The notes: generated by a model not told the origin, from the sequence alone. DNA of 64,000 nt from Karstenula rhodostoma CBS 690.94 (GCA_010093485.1 MU001499.1:62001-126000); one strand, 5' to 3'. Shown: positions 1 to 11,610, counted from the first letter of the stretch. Made by a program: numbers and translations.

Positions 1-102
1 CATGTATCTTTTGAAGACGGTTCTCCGCTGTTATTCATTCCGACTTCAAGTACGTAGACCTTTAGCGTTCTTCAGCCGACGACTCTAGCCCTACAGGCAA
101 CC

Positions 103-455
103 TCAAGATGGTTCAGATATATCCAGCATGCAGGCTTGTGCAAGACGATGCCGTTCGTGCAGCAAACTGGCCTTTTTTTCCAGTCTGAGATCTGATCCGG
201 TGAGCATGTCAGCAAACGCGCTCTTAGTGAGGCAGGGGCGCCAAATGCCTGACTGCTCGCTGGCTTGATGAACTACTCGTGAATTACCAAAGTCCTCCAA
301 CAAACCGATACAATAGTCGGCAGTCTGCATACGATCGCTCTCTTCCTTGCTCCGGGGTGTTCATTGGTTACTTTCACTATATTCAAACGGACCTGTGTCC
401 CGTCTTTATCCGCGTTCGCTGAATCCTCAATCCATATCGCGAAGGTGGTTTCCAT
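103..455 (-). CDS. small spliced hypothetical protein (101 aa)
   Basis: Not recognised. Two minus-strand exons, 455-372 and 324-103, join in phase 0 across a 47-nt GT-AG intron (325-371; donor GTAACC, acceptor TGCAG) and give 101 residues starting METTFAIWIEDS and ending at TGA. The C-terminal half reads like an amphipathic helix (ADMLTGSDLRLEKKASLL). There is no signal peptide or membrane segment. It is divergent from the dipeptidyl-peptidase remnant that starts at 607. The splice model is the main support; it could instead be a fragment of a larger decayed gene or a chance reading frame. Confidence 0.33.
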
Positions 456-606
456 CGACCGATTGTTGGAGCGTTCTGATTGCTGCGAGGTACCGCATTG
501 TTCACTCCACGGTAGCTTATGTAACACTGATCGGGCTGCGATGTTCGACAACCACGCCACAAGCCAGCCCATAGTTCTTACTCCAACACTCTTCTTGCCT
601 TCAGCC

Positions 607-1017
607 ATGACTTCATCTAAGAGCTCGCACAGTCCGCCCACCGGCGCCACGATTCATCAATTGAAAATCAAACCCATCTTCGATGGTCTCGAACAGCGTG
701 AGAAATTCTACGCTCACTTTCTTTCCCGCGCTGCATGGCACGGCAACAGGATTGTCATGCGACAGGTTTCCGCTGAGAGTCCCCTCATCTTTGATCTTGT
801 CATGGACCTCTACCAGACTTGCAATGGCGAATACGTACCTCTGTGTACCGTCGATGGTGTGTATAATGAGTTGCACAAAATGGTTGCATCAAAGCCAAAC
901 ATGAGATGGAAGTTTGTGCAGCCAAACACCTACATCAATGGAGAAGATATCGAGCTGAAGGTATACGACGAAAGCAACAGAGGTATCATTCAGTCCTGGT
1001 ACGAGAGAGATGTATGA
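607..1017 (+). pseudogene. dipeptidyl-peptidase III remnant: N- and C-terminal ends only
   Basis: The 136-aa reading frame from ATG 607 matches the two extremes of the M49 zinc peptidase dipeptidyl-peptidase III. Residues about 18-75 carry the family N terminus (EKFYAHFLSRAAWHGNRIV, then RQVSAESPLIFDL). Residues about 97-136 carry the family C terminus (KFVQPNTYINGEDIELK, then GIIQSWYERDV). A normal DPP III is about 700 aa. Roughly 550 residues between these parts are absent, including both zinc-binding motifs of the family (HEXXGH and EECRAE/D), so the product cannot be an active peptidase. The frame is open and the joint falls near residues 80-95. An in-frame ATG at 541 would add 22 residues; 607 is where family similarity begins. 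The family match is from memory of conserved segments. Confidence 0.72.
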
Positions 1018-2552
1018 ACACATTTTCCAGAGGTGGTCATGCGGATTATCCAATAGAAGATGTACTGGAGACCTCTCTCAAATTGACAAGTAGCTACAAA
1101 TTCTAACATATGTAGCGCATGTGACATTGTAAGCCATCTTTGCATAATTCTAGGATCGATTCGACAAGCATGAAAATCACTACCACCAACAGGGAAGCAG
1201 TGTTGCATGCACCGTAGCCCCATTGAGGTATGTCGTGCCGCAGACTAGCATGGTACATGTATTATATGCCTGATGGCCCAGACAAACGTCGGGCATACTA
1301 AAGCGGCAACGTGAGGGGTAGATGTGAATTCCCGGTCCCGCGGGTGTGACGTTACGGCAACAGAAGTTAAGATATAGGGTCGCTACTTGGAAGTGAATCT
1401 TTCAACGCAAAACAGCCACTTCGAGAGAGCATACAGCATCTTGACACACTGCTCTCTGCTCCACAGGAACAGACATAATCTTTGGGATTGCACTGATAAC
1501 GTAGAGCCTGTCAATGATGAGATTGCCCACGACAGTCTACTCTCAACAGGGTCGAGAATTCGATACGATTGATCAGTCCCCGACACGGATGGTTCTCAAA
1601 ATGCATCTGCCGGAAATAGAAATTCTACCAACATAAGAATCATCGCACCGCACCAAGAAGAAGCCCCTACGTGTGCACATGTCATCAAGGCCGTACCTTC
1701 CATCCAAAGCAAAGATCCCATGCCCCGCCTGCGCTCTCCACTGCTCTCCACTGCTCTCTTAATCGCTCCACCGTTCGCGCTGTTGCTTGCTCCCTCTCCG
1801 GCTCTCTCTCCCTAATTCCCTCCTCTCGTGTCTGAATCTCGGGCTTAGGCTCCAGCAGTTTTTCCAGAGCAGTGGTAATATCTTCTTAGCGTTGGTGTAT
1901 TAGGCTGTGTGTGTATCCATGGGAAGCGGTGATAAAAGGTATCTATCCCATAGAACATCCACAGGAGGGATTTATCTTCGATTGTATACAACTTAGTCTT
2001 CACATAGCATCCAAAAATGCTGGCATTGACATACGCTGTTGGGAGTGCTTAGGTTGGTGCGTTAGGGGGCAAGGGGTAGGTCTGGAGTTGGAAAGTGCTG
2101 AGATGTGAGATTGCGTTGTTGGAGAGGGGAGGTTCCTACTATAGAGATGAGATACGCGTTGACCTTTTCGCACGCAGAATAGTACCTAGCTGTCCATAAT
2201 TTCAGACTGATGCGTAAGTTGGATCAGTTCTTCTTGTCCTAGAGTAGTTGCAATGCAAGAGAGCTCATGTTCGAGATGATGTTCGATATGATGCTATTTT
2301 TATCTACCGATCGACCCGTCAAGATCGGCGGTGAAGATTATGCCCTTAGTTTTCATGCCTGCCAGCACCGTGCTGTGAATCGTGCTGATAATTTCCCATA
2401 ACGCCTTCATGCCAACCGTTGGGTATAGCGTACACCCGAAAGTTGAAAATTTCCCTTGCCAGACCGCCGACTTCTGATGAAACCTCACCGAAAAGTTGCT
2501 GTTCAGGCTGGGCAGTCTCAGCCTACCGAACCAGCCTATACTCATCCACTTC
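1018..2552. other. gene-free interval, 1.5 kb
   Basis: No convincing coding exon on either strand. A short direct repeat of CTGCTCTCCA (about three copies, 1730-1760) lies in a pyrimidine-rich stretch (1725-1815). The interval holds the 3' flanks of the DPP III remnant and of APN1. Confidence 0.6.
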
Positions 2553-4107
2553 CTACTCCTCGTCTTCATCAGCTTCGTCCTCGCTCTCGACCTTCTTCTT
2601 GCCTCTCTTCTTTTTCGGGGCGGCATTCTTGTCGGCCCTCTTCTTCACTTGGTCGCCGATGCGCTCGCGCTCGCTAGAGCCCTCTTCGTGGAGTTCTGCC
2701 TCCAGCTTCTTGAACTCAGCGCTCTCAATGTCCATGCCGACCAGCTGCTCCAACATCTTAATCTCGCGAGCCCAGACAGACTTGTCTTCGATCTTCTTTC
2801 CATTCTCGTCTTTCTTGTCAATCGGTGTCTCAAGGACCATTGGCAATCCATGTAGGCGTTCGTCGTTGACAAGATTGTGGAAGGCAGCCAAGCCCAGGTA
2901 TCCGGTACCGATGCGAGCATGCAAGTCGCGGAAAGAGTATAGAGGCGCTTTGCTGTCGTTGACGTGTAAGGCTTTCAGGTACTTCAAGCCAATCGTGTCG
3001 TCGAACTCTTTCATGGTCCTATCATACGCTTCAGGCGTTCGTAGATCGTACCCTGCAGCGAAGACGTGGCAGGTATCGAGACAGACACCGACGCGTTCTT
3101 TGTCCTCGACCAGTTCGATTATGTTTGCAATGTCTTTGAACTGCCCTCCAATGGTGTTGCCCAAGGTTGCCATGGTCTCCAGTAAGGGCACGACAGTACC
3201 AGTTGCTGGATCTTGATGAGCTTTGTTGATGGCCTCCGCAATCAGCTTGATTCCGCCCTCGCACGTGGTTGCTGCTGTGTTTCCAGGGTGAAAGTTGTAG
3301 TACTTGATACCAGCCTTGTGGCAGCGCGTCAAGTCATCGTGGAATGACTCGTAGGCCTGCTTCTTGCGCTCCTCGTCAGGGTGCGCGAGATTGACCAGAT
3401 AGGAGCCGTGGGGTATGCAGCATTCGGCAGCGTCGACGCCGTGGTTTGTGCAACCCTCGATGAAGAGCTTTGCATGCTCAGGGTTGAGTTCTGCATTCTT
3501 CCAAGTCCTCTGACTCTTTAGAAACAATGCGAAAGCATTTGCGCTAACAATAGTAAGCTTCCGGCACCTGGCATTTCGTTCAAGACGACTCACCCGATAT
3601 GCAAGAGATTTGTGACGGCATTGTGTATGCCTCCAGCAGAACTCACGTGGGCTCCTACGCGCAGCTTGCTGCCAGTGGTCCGTTCTGCCAGTGGAGGGAT
3701 CTGACGCAATCAGTTTGCAAGTCTGCGACGGAAGAAGCAAAAACGCTCACAGTCTCTCCCTTCTTCTTGCGCGACTTTTTCTGTGTTGCCTTGACAGTGG
3801 TGCCCTTCTCGTCTTGCACCACGACTTCCTGCTCAATTGTCTCTGCCTCGACCTTGGTCTTGGGCGCTCGCTTCCTCGGCTTTGTGGCCTCTACTGCCTT
3901 GTCCACTGCGCCGTTGGAATTGGTGTCCGTCTCGGCTTTCACGGCGGTCTTGCGTGTTCGCTTCGTGACCTTGGTGGTATTGACTGCTGTCTCTGCTTTG
4001 CGCTTCTTCCCATTGGCTGCCTTCTTGACCGCAGGATCTGCGTCGTCCACAGTCGGCACTAGCTGTATGTCTTTCGGTAGAGGTGAGAGCGATGAGCCAG
4101 ACGACAT
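2553..4107 (-). CDS. apn1: AP endonuclease IV (Apn1 family), base excision repair
   Basis: Zinc-dependent AP endonuclease that cleaves DNA 5' of abasic sites in base excision repair, expected in nucleus and mitochondria. Exons are 4107-3751, 3700-3594 and 3543-2553, with introns of 50 and 50 nt; splicing gives 484 aa in phase. Exon 1 encodes a Lys/Arg-rich basic tail (residues 1-119) with several NLS-like clusters. The TIM-barrel domain then starts at GSKLRVGAHVSSAGGIHNAV and continues with the family motifs NFHPGNT, PLLETMA, CLDTCHVFAAGYD, HVNDSKA and VLETP, which supply the three-metal His/Asp/Glu ligands. The C terminus is again basic, then acidic. The model is strong because the splice sites restore the conserved KLRVGAHVS segment and then LLHIG joined to ANAFALF. 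Confidence 0.93.
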
Positions 4108-4860
4108 GCTGAGTGCTTTGTGTGCGGCGTGCTGGAGGCCAGAAGATGGAAGCAGCGGTCGTCCTGAGTGTCGTCGGACGGAAGCGCAGGAGAATGGAAG
4201 ATGGTGATGGAGGACTACAAAGCATTAGAAGCTGATGAGTGGGTCGTTAAATGCAAAAGCGCGCTTCGGCACTTGTGGAATGATAGTGAGAGTGAAAGTC
4301 ACAATGAACTAGTGTAGAGAAGGCACGACATACATTGGGGCAAGAGCAAGCGTCGGCGAGATATGTTTACGCTGCAAGCGAGTGAAATGCAACGTCTTCG
4401 CAGTGCGTTCATGCAGGGTAAAGGCGCAACTCGACGGTGAGAGTGAAAACCGGGGTGAAGCATCCAATCGCCAATGGGACGGCCGGCGCGACGCGTCGGT
4501 GCGCCTGCTCACATGACGAATGCCAAGCCTGACGGGAGCTGCGTATGCAGCTAAACCTACACTAGCGGCCCTAGCCTTTGTAAGATGTGCGACTAGGAGC
4601 TTTGAACACTTGTATACAATCCACCATTACTATCCACCGACTGCCTCTAGGACTGTACATTCACTACGTTCACCCGCGCGCCTGGTGCTGAGACTCTCGA
4701 CCCCCAACCATACTTTGGACTCGACGCGACAATTGGCCGGCTCGCATTGCGACAAACAGGGGCGATCGTAGGTGCCTCCCGCAGACTTTCGTGCAGGAAT
4801 CAGGCTGACGCGCTGGCAGCGCCCTTCACACCACTCCGGATACAGCCTTCACTGCCAACA
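4108..4860. promoter_or_regulatory. divergent promoter interval between apn1 and the TM9SF gene
   Basis: About 750 bp between two divergently transcribed genes. No conserved coding frame was found. It must hold both promoters; I could not identify a clear TATA box. Confidence 0.5.
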
Positions 4861-6937
4861 ATGCGGCGGTCAAATGCAATATGTCCCAGCGCCGTGCTGG
4901 GGCTCTTGCTCGTTCTTGCGCCCACGCCCGGCTCAGCGTTCTACTTCCCAGGCACCGCGCCCACCTCGTACAAAAAGGGAGATGCTGTGCCTCTCTTCGT
5001 CAACCGACTGACACCCACGGAATCGCGAAACGACCCAAAACTACGCTCCGCCTTTTCGTTCGACCATTATGACCCGCATTTCCACTTCTGCCAGCCAGAG
5101 GGTGGCCCCGAGTACATACGAGAAAGTCTGGGGAGCATACTGTTCGGCGATCGCATACAAACGAGCCCCTTTGAGCTCAAGATGGCAACAAACCAAACGT
5201 GTAAATCGCTTTGTGGGCCGCAGGAGTACGCGCCCGAAGACGCAACGTTTGTAAATCAAAGGATCTTGAACGGATTCGATTTCAACTGGTTGATTGATGG
5301 GTTACCGGCTGCACAATTGGTGACGGAATCTGAATTTGACGAGCCATTCTACAGTCCTGGTTTTGATCTGGGGAGGGCACTCGAAGTCCAAGCCCCGGAC
5401 GGGGGCACCGACGTTATTGCGACTCTCAACAACCACTACGATATCGTGATTGACTATCACGAGCCCAGCAAGGACAACTTCCGCGTCGTTGGCGTGATTG
5501 TTGAGCCATCTTCGTACGCCGACAATGCCCAATATGTCAACAATGCCGAGGGCTACTGTGGTGATGAACAGAACCCGGTGGTACTGAGCATAGATGCTGG
5601 TCAGCCCAGTAGTGTGACCTTTACCTACAGTGTCTGGTGGCGTCTGAGCCCTACGCCCTTTGCAACCCGATGGGACAAATACCTCCATGTTTACGACCCT
5701 AAGATCCACTGGTTTTCACTCATCAACTCTGCAGTCATCGTAGTATTCCTTATAGGCATGGTCAGCACCATTCTGGTGCGCACGCTGAAAAAGGATATAG
5801 CCAGGTACAACCGTCTTGATCAGATGGCTCTTGACGACTTCGGGGACGGTGGCGCCATCGAAGATGGTGTTCAGGAAGACTCGGGCTGGAAACTGGTCCA
5901 TGGCGATGTTTTCCGACCGCCTAAACATCCCCTTCTCCTATCTGTGCTCGTCGGTAACGGAGCTCAACTTTTCATGATGACAGGGCTGACTATCGGTAAG
6001 TGAAAGACGACTTATGTCAAACACAACACAACTAACATCGTCCAGCATTCGCATTGTTGGGATTCCTCTCTCCAAGCAATCGTGGTGCGCTCGGAACCGT
6101 CATCATCATTTTCTACACCCTCTTTGGCTTCGTCGGTGGATACGTTTCGTCGCGTCTCTACAAGTTCTTCCACGGCGAATCATGGAAATTGTGCTTCTTC
6201 TACACCCCTTTCGCCATTCCCAGCTTCGCATTTGCAACCTTTTTCCTGCTGAACCTCTTTGTATGGGGACGCGGGGCATCTGGAGCAGTTCCGTTCACGA
6301 CCATGCTGGTCGTTGTCATTATATGGTTCGTCATCAGTGTTCCACTCAGCTTCGCAGGTTCCTGGCTCGGGTTCAAGCAAGCCGCTATCGAAGCGCCGGT
6401 ACGAACGAACCAAATTCCTCGACAGATTCCTCCCACTGGTGGCTACCTCCGACCTCTTCCGTCGATGGCCCTTGCTGGTATCCTTCCATTTGGCGCCATC
6501 TTCGTCGAGCTATACTTCATCGTGAGGTCGATCTGGTTCTCGAAGGTTTACTACATGTTCGGATTCCTCTTCATATGTTACGGCCTTATGATCATGACAA
6601 GCGCTGCGGTCACCGTATTGATGATCTACTTCCTCCTATGCGCCGAGAATTACCACTGGCAGTGGCGGAGTTTCTGTACAGCCGGAGCGAGCGCTTTTTA
6701 CGTCTTCGCATCTGCCTTGATTTATTGGATGAAAGATGTGAGCTTCTTCAACTGGACTAGTGGTGTTGTATACCTAGGATACAGCGCACTTCTCAGTGTA
6801 CTCGTCTTTGTCTTGACCGGTAAGTGTTAGAAAGCCGACTCTGCTTACCATCGCTAACGCTGTCATAAGGTACGATCGGATTCCTTGCTAGTGGTCTGTT
6901 CGTCCTCAAGATCTACAAATCCATCAAGGTCGATTAG
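4861..6937 (+). CDS. TM9SF/EMP70 nonaspanin endomembrane protein
   Basis: Member of the transmembrane-9 superfamily (yeast Emp70/Tmn family), which acts in Golgi and endosome sorting. Exons 4861-5995, 6046-6819 and 6870-6937 (introns 50 and 50 nt, both phase 1) give 658 aa. A signal peptide (LGLLLVLAPTPGSAFYFPG) is followed by the large lumenal domain (about residues 30-290), one membrane segment near 295, then eight more hydrophobic segments. The typical motifs are present: FHFCQPEGG, an early cytosolic loop after the first membrane segment, CAENYHWQWRSF, and the C-terminal tail KIYKSIKVD, which ends in the KVD-type COPI/Golgi-retention signal of the family. The first in-frame ATG gives the signal peptide directly. 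The length is normal. Confidence 0.95.
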
Positions 6938-7397
6938 GTGGATACGTGTAGCAAAAACGACCGCTTACAGTCTGCGCTTCAGTGCCGCGAGGAGTATTTT
7001 AGAGGATACCAATAGTTTGTTTCGATATGTACGTTGCGTGTATTCAAAAGGCAGCATTTGCACTGCTAGCTTGTATATGTGGAGTTGCAAGGCGTTTAGC
7101 TACTGGATATCACATCTGCATCGAGCGATCATCTAGCTCATGCCTTCGATAGGTACGAGCTTGGAAATCTACGAGCCACTCACCTGATCTACCCAAGGAC
7201 GTTTTTGATGAATGGCATTACCCCACGATTAAAAAGAACGGTGGTTGGATTGGAACAACTTCGTTACTCGTGAGCTCGTAGAATCCACGGATTGACGTAG
7301 CCTGCCAAGCGGACTTCGGAAGCTTCCGAACTTCCGAGTCATAATTTTTGGGCCGCAATTCTTGTTCCGCGCCAAACTTCTCTCCGGCTGTCTTCTG
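6938..7397. other. intergenic interval
   Basis: 3' flank of the TM9SF gene and promoter of the SUA5 gene. I see no coding exon or RNA gene. Confidence 0.5.
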
Positions 7398-8912
7398 ATG
7401 CCCACACGCCTCTTCCGCTTTCCAAATGTACATTTCGCACGAACGTTCTCCTTATACACCCGCGCATCGCAAGCTCAGGCGCAGACGGCTGCCACGGAGC
7501 ACACATATCCTCTTCCCGCGGTGAACACAACCACCCCGCCTTTTTACGCTCGCAAGATACAAAGTACCGCAATGGAGACTACTATACTACCTGTAGACCC
7601 GACAAAGTTGGGTAGATTGAAAATAGAGGAGGCGGACAGACAGGATCGATTGATCGAAGAGTGGGACATCGAGTACGCGCAAGGGCAAGACTTTGAAAGT
7701 CTGCAGCGCGCGGCAAAAGAGCTGAAAGAGACGGATATACCAGTTGCATTCCCAACAGAAACAGTATACGGACTCGGTGCGGACGCGACGCGCAGCTCAG
7801 CCGTGCGGGCCATCTTCGCTGCGAAAGGACGTCCCGCAGACAACCCTCTAATCGTACACATTCACTCTCTATCACAACTACGGTCTTTGCTTCGAGGTAG
7901 CGCAGATCTGGCGGAGACTGCGACGGACCCGATTCCAGACATCTACAAGCCGCTGATCAAGAAGTTCTGGCCCGGTCCCCTTACACTCATCATGCCCAAT
8001 CCTGAGGGCTCGCAACTGGCACCAGAAGTCACCGCAGGACTAAGCACCTTTGGCGCACGAATGCCGCGCAGTATCCTAGCGCTCGCGCTCCTCAGACTGT
8101 CCACCGTCCCACTGGCAGCGCCCTCGGCGAACGCATCGACAAGGCCGTCACCCACTGCTGCCGAACACGTGAAAGACGATCTCGAAGGGCGGATATCTAC
8201 CATCATAGATGGCGGCCCATGTGAGGTCGGCGTCGAAAGCACGGTCGTAGACGGTTTGTCGCACCCGCCGTCGATCCTGCGCCCCGGTGGCATCACCGTG
8301 GAACAACTGCGGCAGTGCCCAGGGTGGGAGGATGTGGTCGTGGGATATAAGGACAAACATGAGCAGGGCATCAAGCCGCGAGCGCCGGGCATGAAGTACA
8401 GGCATTACTCACCCAAGGCGACGGTAGTGCTATACGAGGCGGGGACACCGGCTCCAGCTGTTCAAGAGGTAGTGGAGAAGGTCGGGGGACGGAAGAGTGT
8501 GGGAATCGTGCGGACGAAGACGTGGGCGAGGAATTTGGGTCTCGCTATCATCGAGAGGGAAGGCGATATTGATAGACATACGAACGGGGTATCAAGCTCA
8601 ACTGGAGTACAGCAGGATTCATCGCCCATTCCTGAGTCGAACCTCCTCCGCTCGGTCAAACAGCATCAAGTTCCTCACGCCGTGCACAGCACTTTCCAGC
8701 GCCGCGCAGACCAGGGCCCGCTATCTGTATGGGACATCGGACTAGGAACAGCGACCGAAGATGTAGCGAGAGGTCTTTTCTCGGCGCTACGAGAGCTGGA
8801 CAAGAAGGGTGTAGATGTCATCTTGGTCGAGGGGATCGACGATAGAGTAGGCGACGACATAGCGGCAGCGGTGATGAACCGCTTGAGGAAAGCCGCCGAG
8901 ATAAGAATCTAA
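7398..8912 (+). CDS. sua5: Sua5/YrdC threonylcarbamoyl-AMP synthase
   Basis: Makes threonylcarbamoyl-AMP from threonine, bicarbonate and ATP, the first step of t6A37 modification of ANN-decoding tRNAs. It is intronless. The YrdC domain (about residues 100-320) shows PVAFPTETVYGLGADA and AAKGRPADNPLIVHI. The linker motif APGMKYRHYSPKA and a C-terminal Sua5 domain follow, as in eukaryotic and archaeal full-length Sua5. Two in-frame starts are plausible. ATG 7398 gives 504 aa with an Arg-rich, acid-free N terminus (MPTRLFRFPNVHFARTFSLY) that looks like a mitochondrial presequence. ATG 7572 (METTILPVDPTKLGRL) gives 446 aa without it. I chose the upstream start. Cytosolic and mitochondrial forms from one gene would match the known need for t6A in both compartments. 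Confidence 0.93.
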   Translation: MPTRLFRFPNVHFARTFSLYTRASQAQAQTAATEHTYPLPAVNTTTPPFYARKIQSTAMETTILPVDPTKLGRLKIEEADRQDRLIEEWDIEYAQGQDFESLQRAAKELKETDIPVAFPTETVYGLGADATRSSAVRAIFAAKGRPADNPLIVHIHSLSQLRSLLRGSADLAETATDPIPDIYKPLIKKFWPGPLTLIMPNPEGSQLAPEVTAGLSTFGARMPRSILALALLRLSTVPLAAPSANASTRPSPTAAEHVKDDLEGRISTIIDGGPCEVGVESTVVDGLSHPPSILRPGGITVEQLRQCPGWEDVVVGYKDKHEQGIKPRAPGMKYRHYSPKATVVLYEAGTPAPAVQEVVEKVGGRKSVGIVRTKTWARNLGLAIIEREGDIDRHTNGVSSSTGVQQDSSPIPESNLLRSVKQHQVPHAVHSTFQRRADQGPLSVWDIGLGTATEDVARGLFSALRELDKKGVDVILVEGIDDRVGDDIAAAVMNRLRKAAEIRI

Positions 8913-9095
8913 TACTCAACTCTTCGAGAGATACCCAGTCGCTGGAGGACAGACTCCGCCTATGCCTATGCCTGCTGCGCACTGATGCTTCTTCTCCACG
9001 CGATCCACCTAGTCCTCCCAACGCTTGCCCACGGAACATTCGCGGTCCCCCTATTTCTTGTAGCCAGCATCAGTCTCATCATCTCCCCACTCTTC

Positions 9096-9594
9096 CTACC
9101 TCTCACCCTCTTCCCCTTCTCCACGCCCTACATCCTCCTTCTTCGCCACCGGCAGCGCAGGCAAGACACCCTGCCCGATAGGATCCAGGTCGCTCGGCGC
9201 ACACGTACTCACGCTCCCGTACGGACCCGTCCCGTCTTCCTTCTGCGCGGTCAATTTCTCGGCTTTCGCCTCGCTACTAAGTCGTCAGCTGGTCCCTTTT
9301 TACATGGCGGGGATGGGCAGGTAGCTTACGTCCACTCCAGGACGGAGGATGCAGCTGTCTTGACGGTAGATGCTACGTTTTCGACGGCGGACTTGAGTTT
9401 GGATGCTACGTCGGAGGCGGAGGAGGCGGCGTGCGGGAGGAGTGGCGCGTCGCTTGTTGTTTTGGAGGAAGCCTGGGAGAGTGAGTATGTACATCAGCAA
9501 TAGCGTGGCAGCGGTTGACTACGATGTTCTCGGCGGTACGTGCGGTGGTGCTTTCGTCGGCGTGTGGAATGTGGTTTGTCGTGTGTGGTTCCAT
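9096..9594 (-). CDS. small Ala/Ser-rich spliced hypothetical protein (131 aa)
   Basis: Not recognised. Exons 9594-9523, 9472-9330 and 9276-9096 join across introns of 50 nt (phase 0) and 53 nt (phase 2), all GT-AG, to give 131 residues and a TAG stop. The middle is an Ala/Ser/Val helix-prone stretch (SASDVASKLKSAVENVAS). The end is Gly/Glu-rich and basic/acidic (PVAKKEDVGRGEGEEGER). It has no signal peptide or membrane segment. It is convergent with SUA5, whose stop is 183 bp away. An opposing 172-codon frame (8985-9503, plus) covers the same DNA but has erratic composition. Three exons staying in frame through two short introns is the evidence; family membership is unknown. Confidence 0.45.
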
Positions 9595-11610
9595 GCTGAG
9601 CTTCCACGCCTTTCGAATGCGGTTTTGTTCGTGGGGAACTGCGGGTATCGAGGACTGTGGTGAAGACCGTGATGTGTGTCGAGGTGTTATGGACCCGTTT
9701 GCGTTGTTTCACTGGGTGGGTGTTTTGTTTGTTGCCTGTACCGCCGTCTGACGCAATAGGCCGCATTGAAGAGGAAGCCACGACCTGGACGGCCAACGCA
9801 ATCACTTCGCACCTTCACTCCATGGATTCACATCTTGAAGTCCTTGAGCTGTTTGAAATGTTTGTGTTTTGGCACCCCATCGACTTCCTTTACTGCGTTT
9901 TGCCGCGGCTTGCAAAAGCGCGCGAAGACTCAACAATCGACATCTTATTGTCTCTCGGCATGGGCACCGTGCTCTACGTGATGTGAGTTGGTCATGTTAC
10001 ATGGGCTTTTATTCGTGTCCTTATGGCCAGTAATCGCAGTCACAGATCCGTGTTAGTCTTGAAGTATCCCCAATTCTGCAACATCGCAATCCGGACATCA
10101 TTGACCAGAGCTCTTGACTTTCAGGCATCGCATCGAGGTCTTGGTCGTACCTGCTTCAAACGATTGGGCTCTTGACACATTACGGCTCGTCTTCTTCTCT
10201 TTTTTTGTTCGGTTCGACCGGGTACGGAAGTGCGGCATCAGCCACAGCCTCAGCACTGGGCAGTCCTGCCTCCACCACAAGATCTTCCAAGACGCACTTT
10301 CTGGGCTTCGTGTAGGTGGGATGATCTTCGTGACCGGCGTCAGGTTTCGTAGCTGACCTGTGACAGCAGCAACGCGAGTTATCGTTCACGTCGCCATCGA
10401 AACCCGACACGGGACTGTCTCCGCCGCGCCCATTGCGGGTTGAGGGCGGGCTCGTGTATCGGCAGCCTATAGCACCGCTGATATAGCCGACACCCATGTC
10501 CATGTGGCGCCCGCCGCACGGGATAATCGCGATTGCCCTGGACAGGTTTAATTTTCTAGAAGCATTCTCAATATCGACAGAGCTTCCAGCGGCTATCGCA
10601 ACATGCACTTGCAGCGATCCGCAGCACCTGACCAGCCAGTTCGTATCCGAGTGATTTCCTGGCTCCGGAGATAGTTGTCAAATCCTCATCGGAACGCTTA
10701 TTCTACCAACTAGCGTGCGTGGGCTTTTGGCAGGATGGATGCAACATCAACCCAGGAATTCTGGCGCTTTTTCGCCATCCTTGTTGCGCCCCTTGGGCAG
10801 CGAACTTGCAGTAGCGAAGGCACTTGAGCCTCTCCGACACGTCGCAACCCCGAGGTACACTTTACAGGGCTTGGCACCAGGTTGAACCATTGCCGCTGGC
10901 GGCTGACACTCTAAAGGAATGGCAATTTTCATGCAGGCCGCCTTCATGATCGAACCACGCTTACGAAGTGTAAGGCTCAGTATCCTGGCAGATTAGCCTA
11001 TGTACAGGCCGCGCTAGTTTACCGGTTTCGCGGTCGGGAACAGGTTCTTCGCTGATGCACCTCACACCATGGCAAGATCAAGTCATCTTGTCCCGCTTCC
11101 TGCGGGCGATGCTGCAACCGGTCAGGCCACACAGTCCTTCTCGGGTGGCTGTGGCCTCCAACGGTGCACTTCTCGCATCATCACTCAACCGGTCTAGCCC
11201 AATCCTAATCAAGTAAACGAGGTTGCCCTAGAGTCATGGACATAGCTCGCCTCGTTGGTCGTCATCATGGGGCCCCGGTATGCACCACGGACGCCAGTTT
11301 GATTGCCCAGAGTGAGGTGTGGAGACCCCAAGCTATCCCCGCAGCCGCAGTGTTCATCTCGCCCTGGGTTGGAGTAAAAACTAAAGGACTTTGGGCAAGC
11401 AGGCGACATTGATATACATATGCTCTCATTCCTGTCACGTCTCATCGCCACCCTAAGTTCTCGCTCTCGCTCTCGCTCCTGTTGAATACTTGTTCTTGGT
11501 TTGCTGCCTATGCCGAATACGTTCTTACAGTTTATCGACTATTGTGGCTGCACCCGCAGGAGGCGCCATCGAACGTGCGGTTTCCCTGACCGCTGCACTC
11601 TCCACCAATC
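9595..11610. other. 2-kb interval without a supported gene
   Basis: Several modest open frames exist, the longest on the minus strand at 10608-10180 (142 codons, Cys/Gly/Asp-rich) and 10947-10747 (66 codons), but I could not link them by splice sites or to any family. The right end holds the promoter of the Zn2Cys6 gene; a CTCGCT repeat sits at 11460-11478. Confidence 0.45.

Noticed and set aside
8985..9503. 172-codon plus-strand frame
   Set aside because: Overlaps the better supported spliced minus-strand gene; composition changes abruptly from hydrophobic to Arg-rich to acidic.
10180..10608. 142-codon Cys/Gly-rich minus frame
   Set aside because: Considered as a small secreted or lectin-like protein, but there is no signal peptide, no motif and no splice-linked partner.
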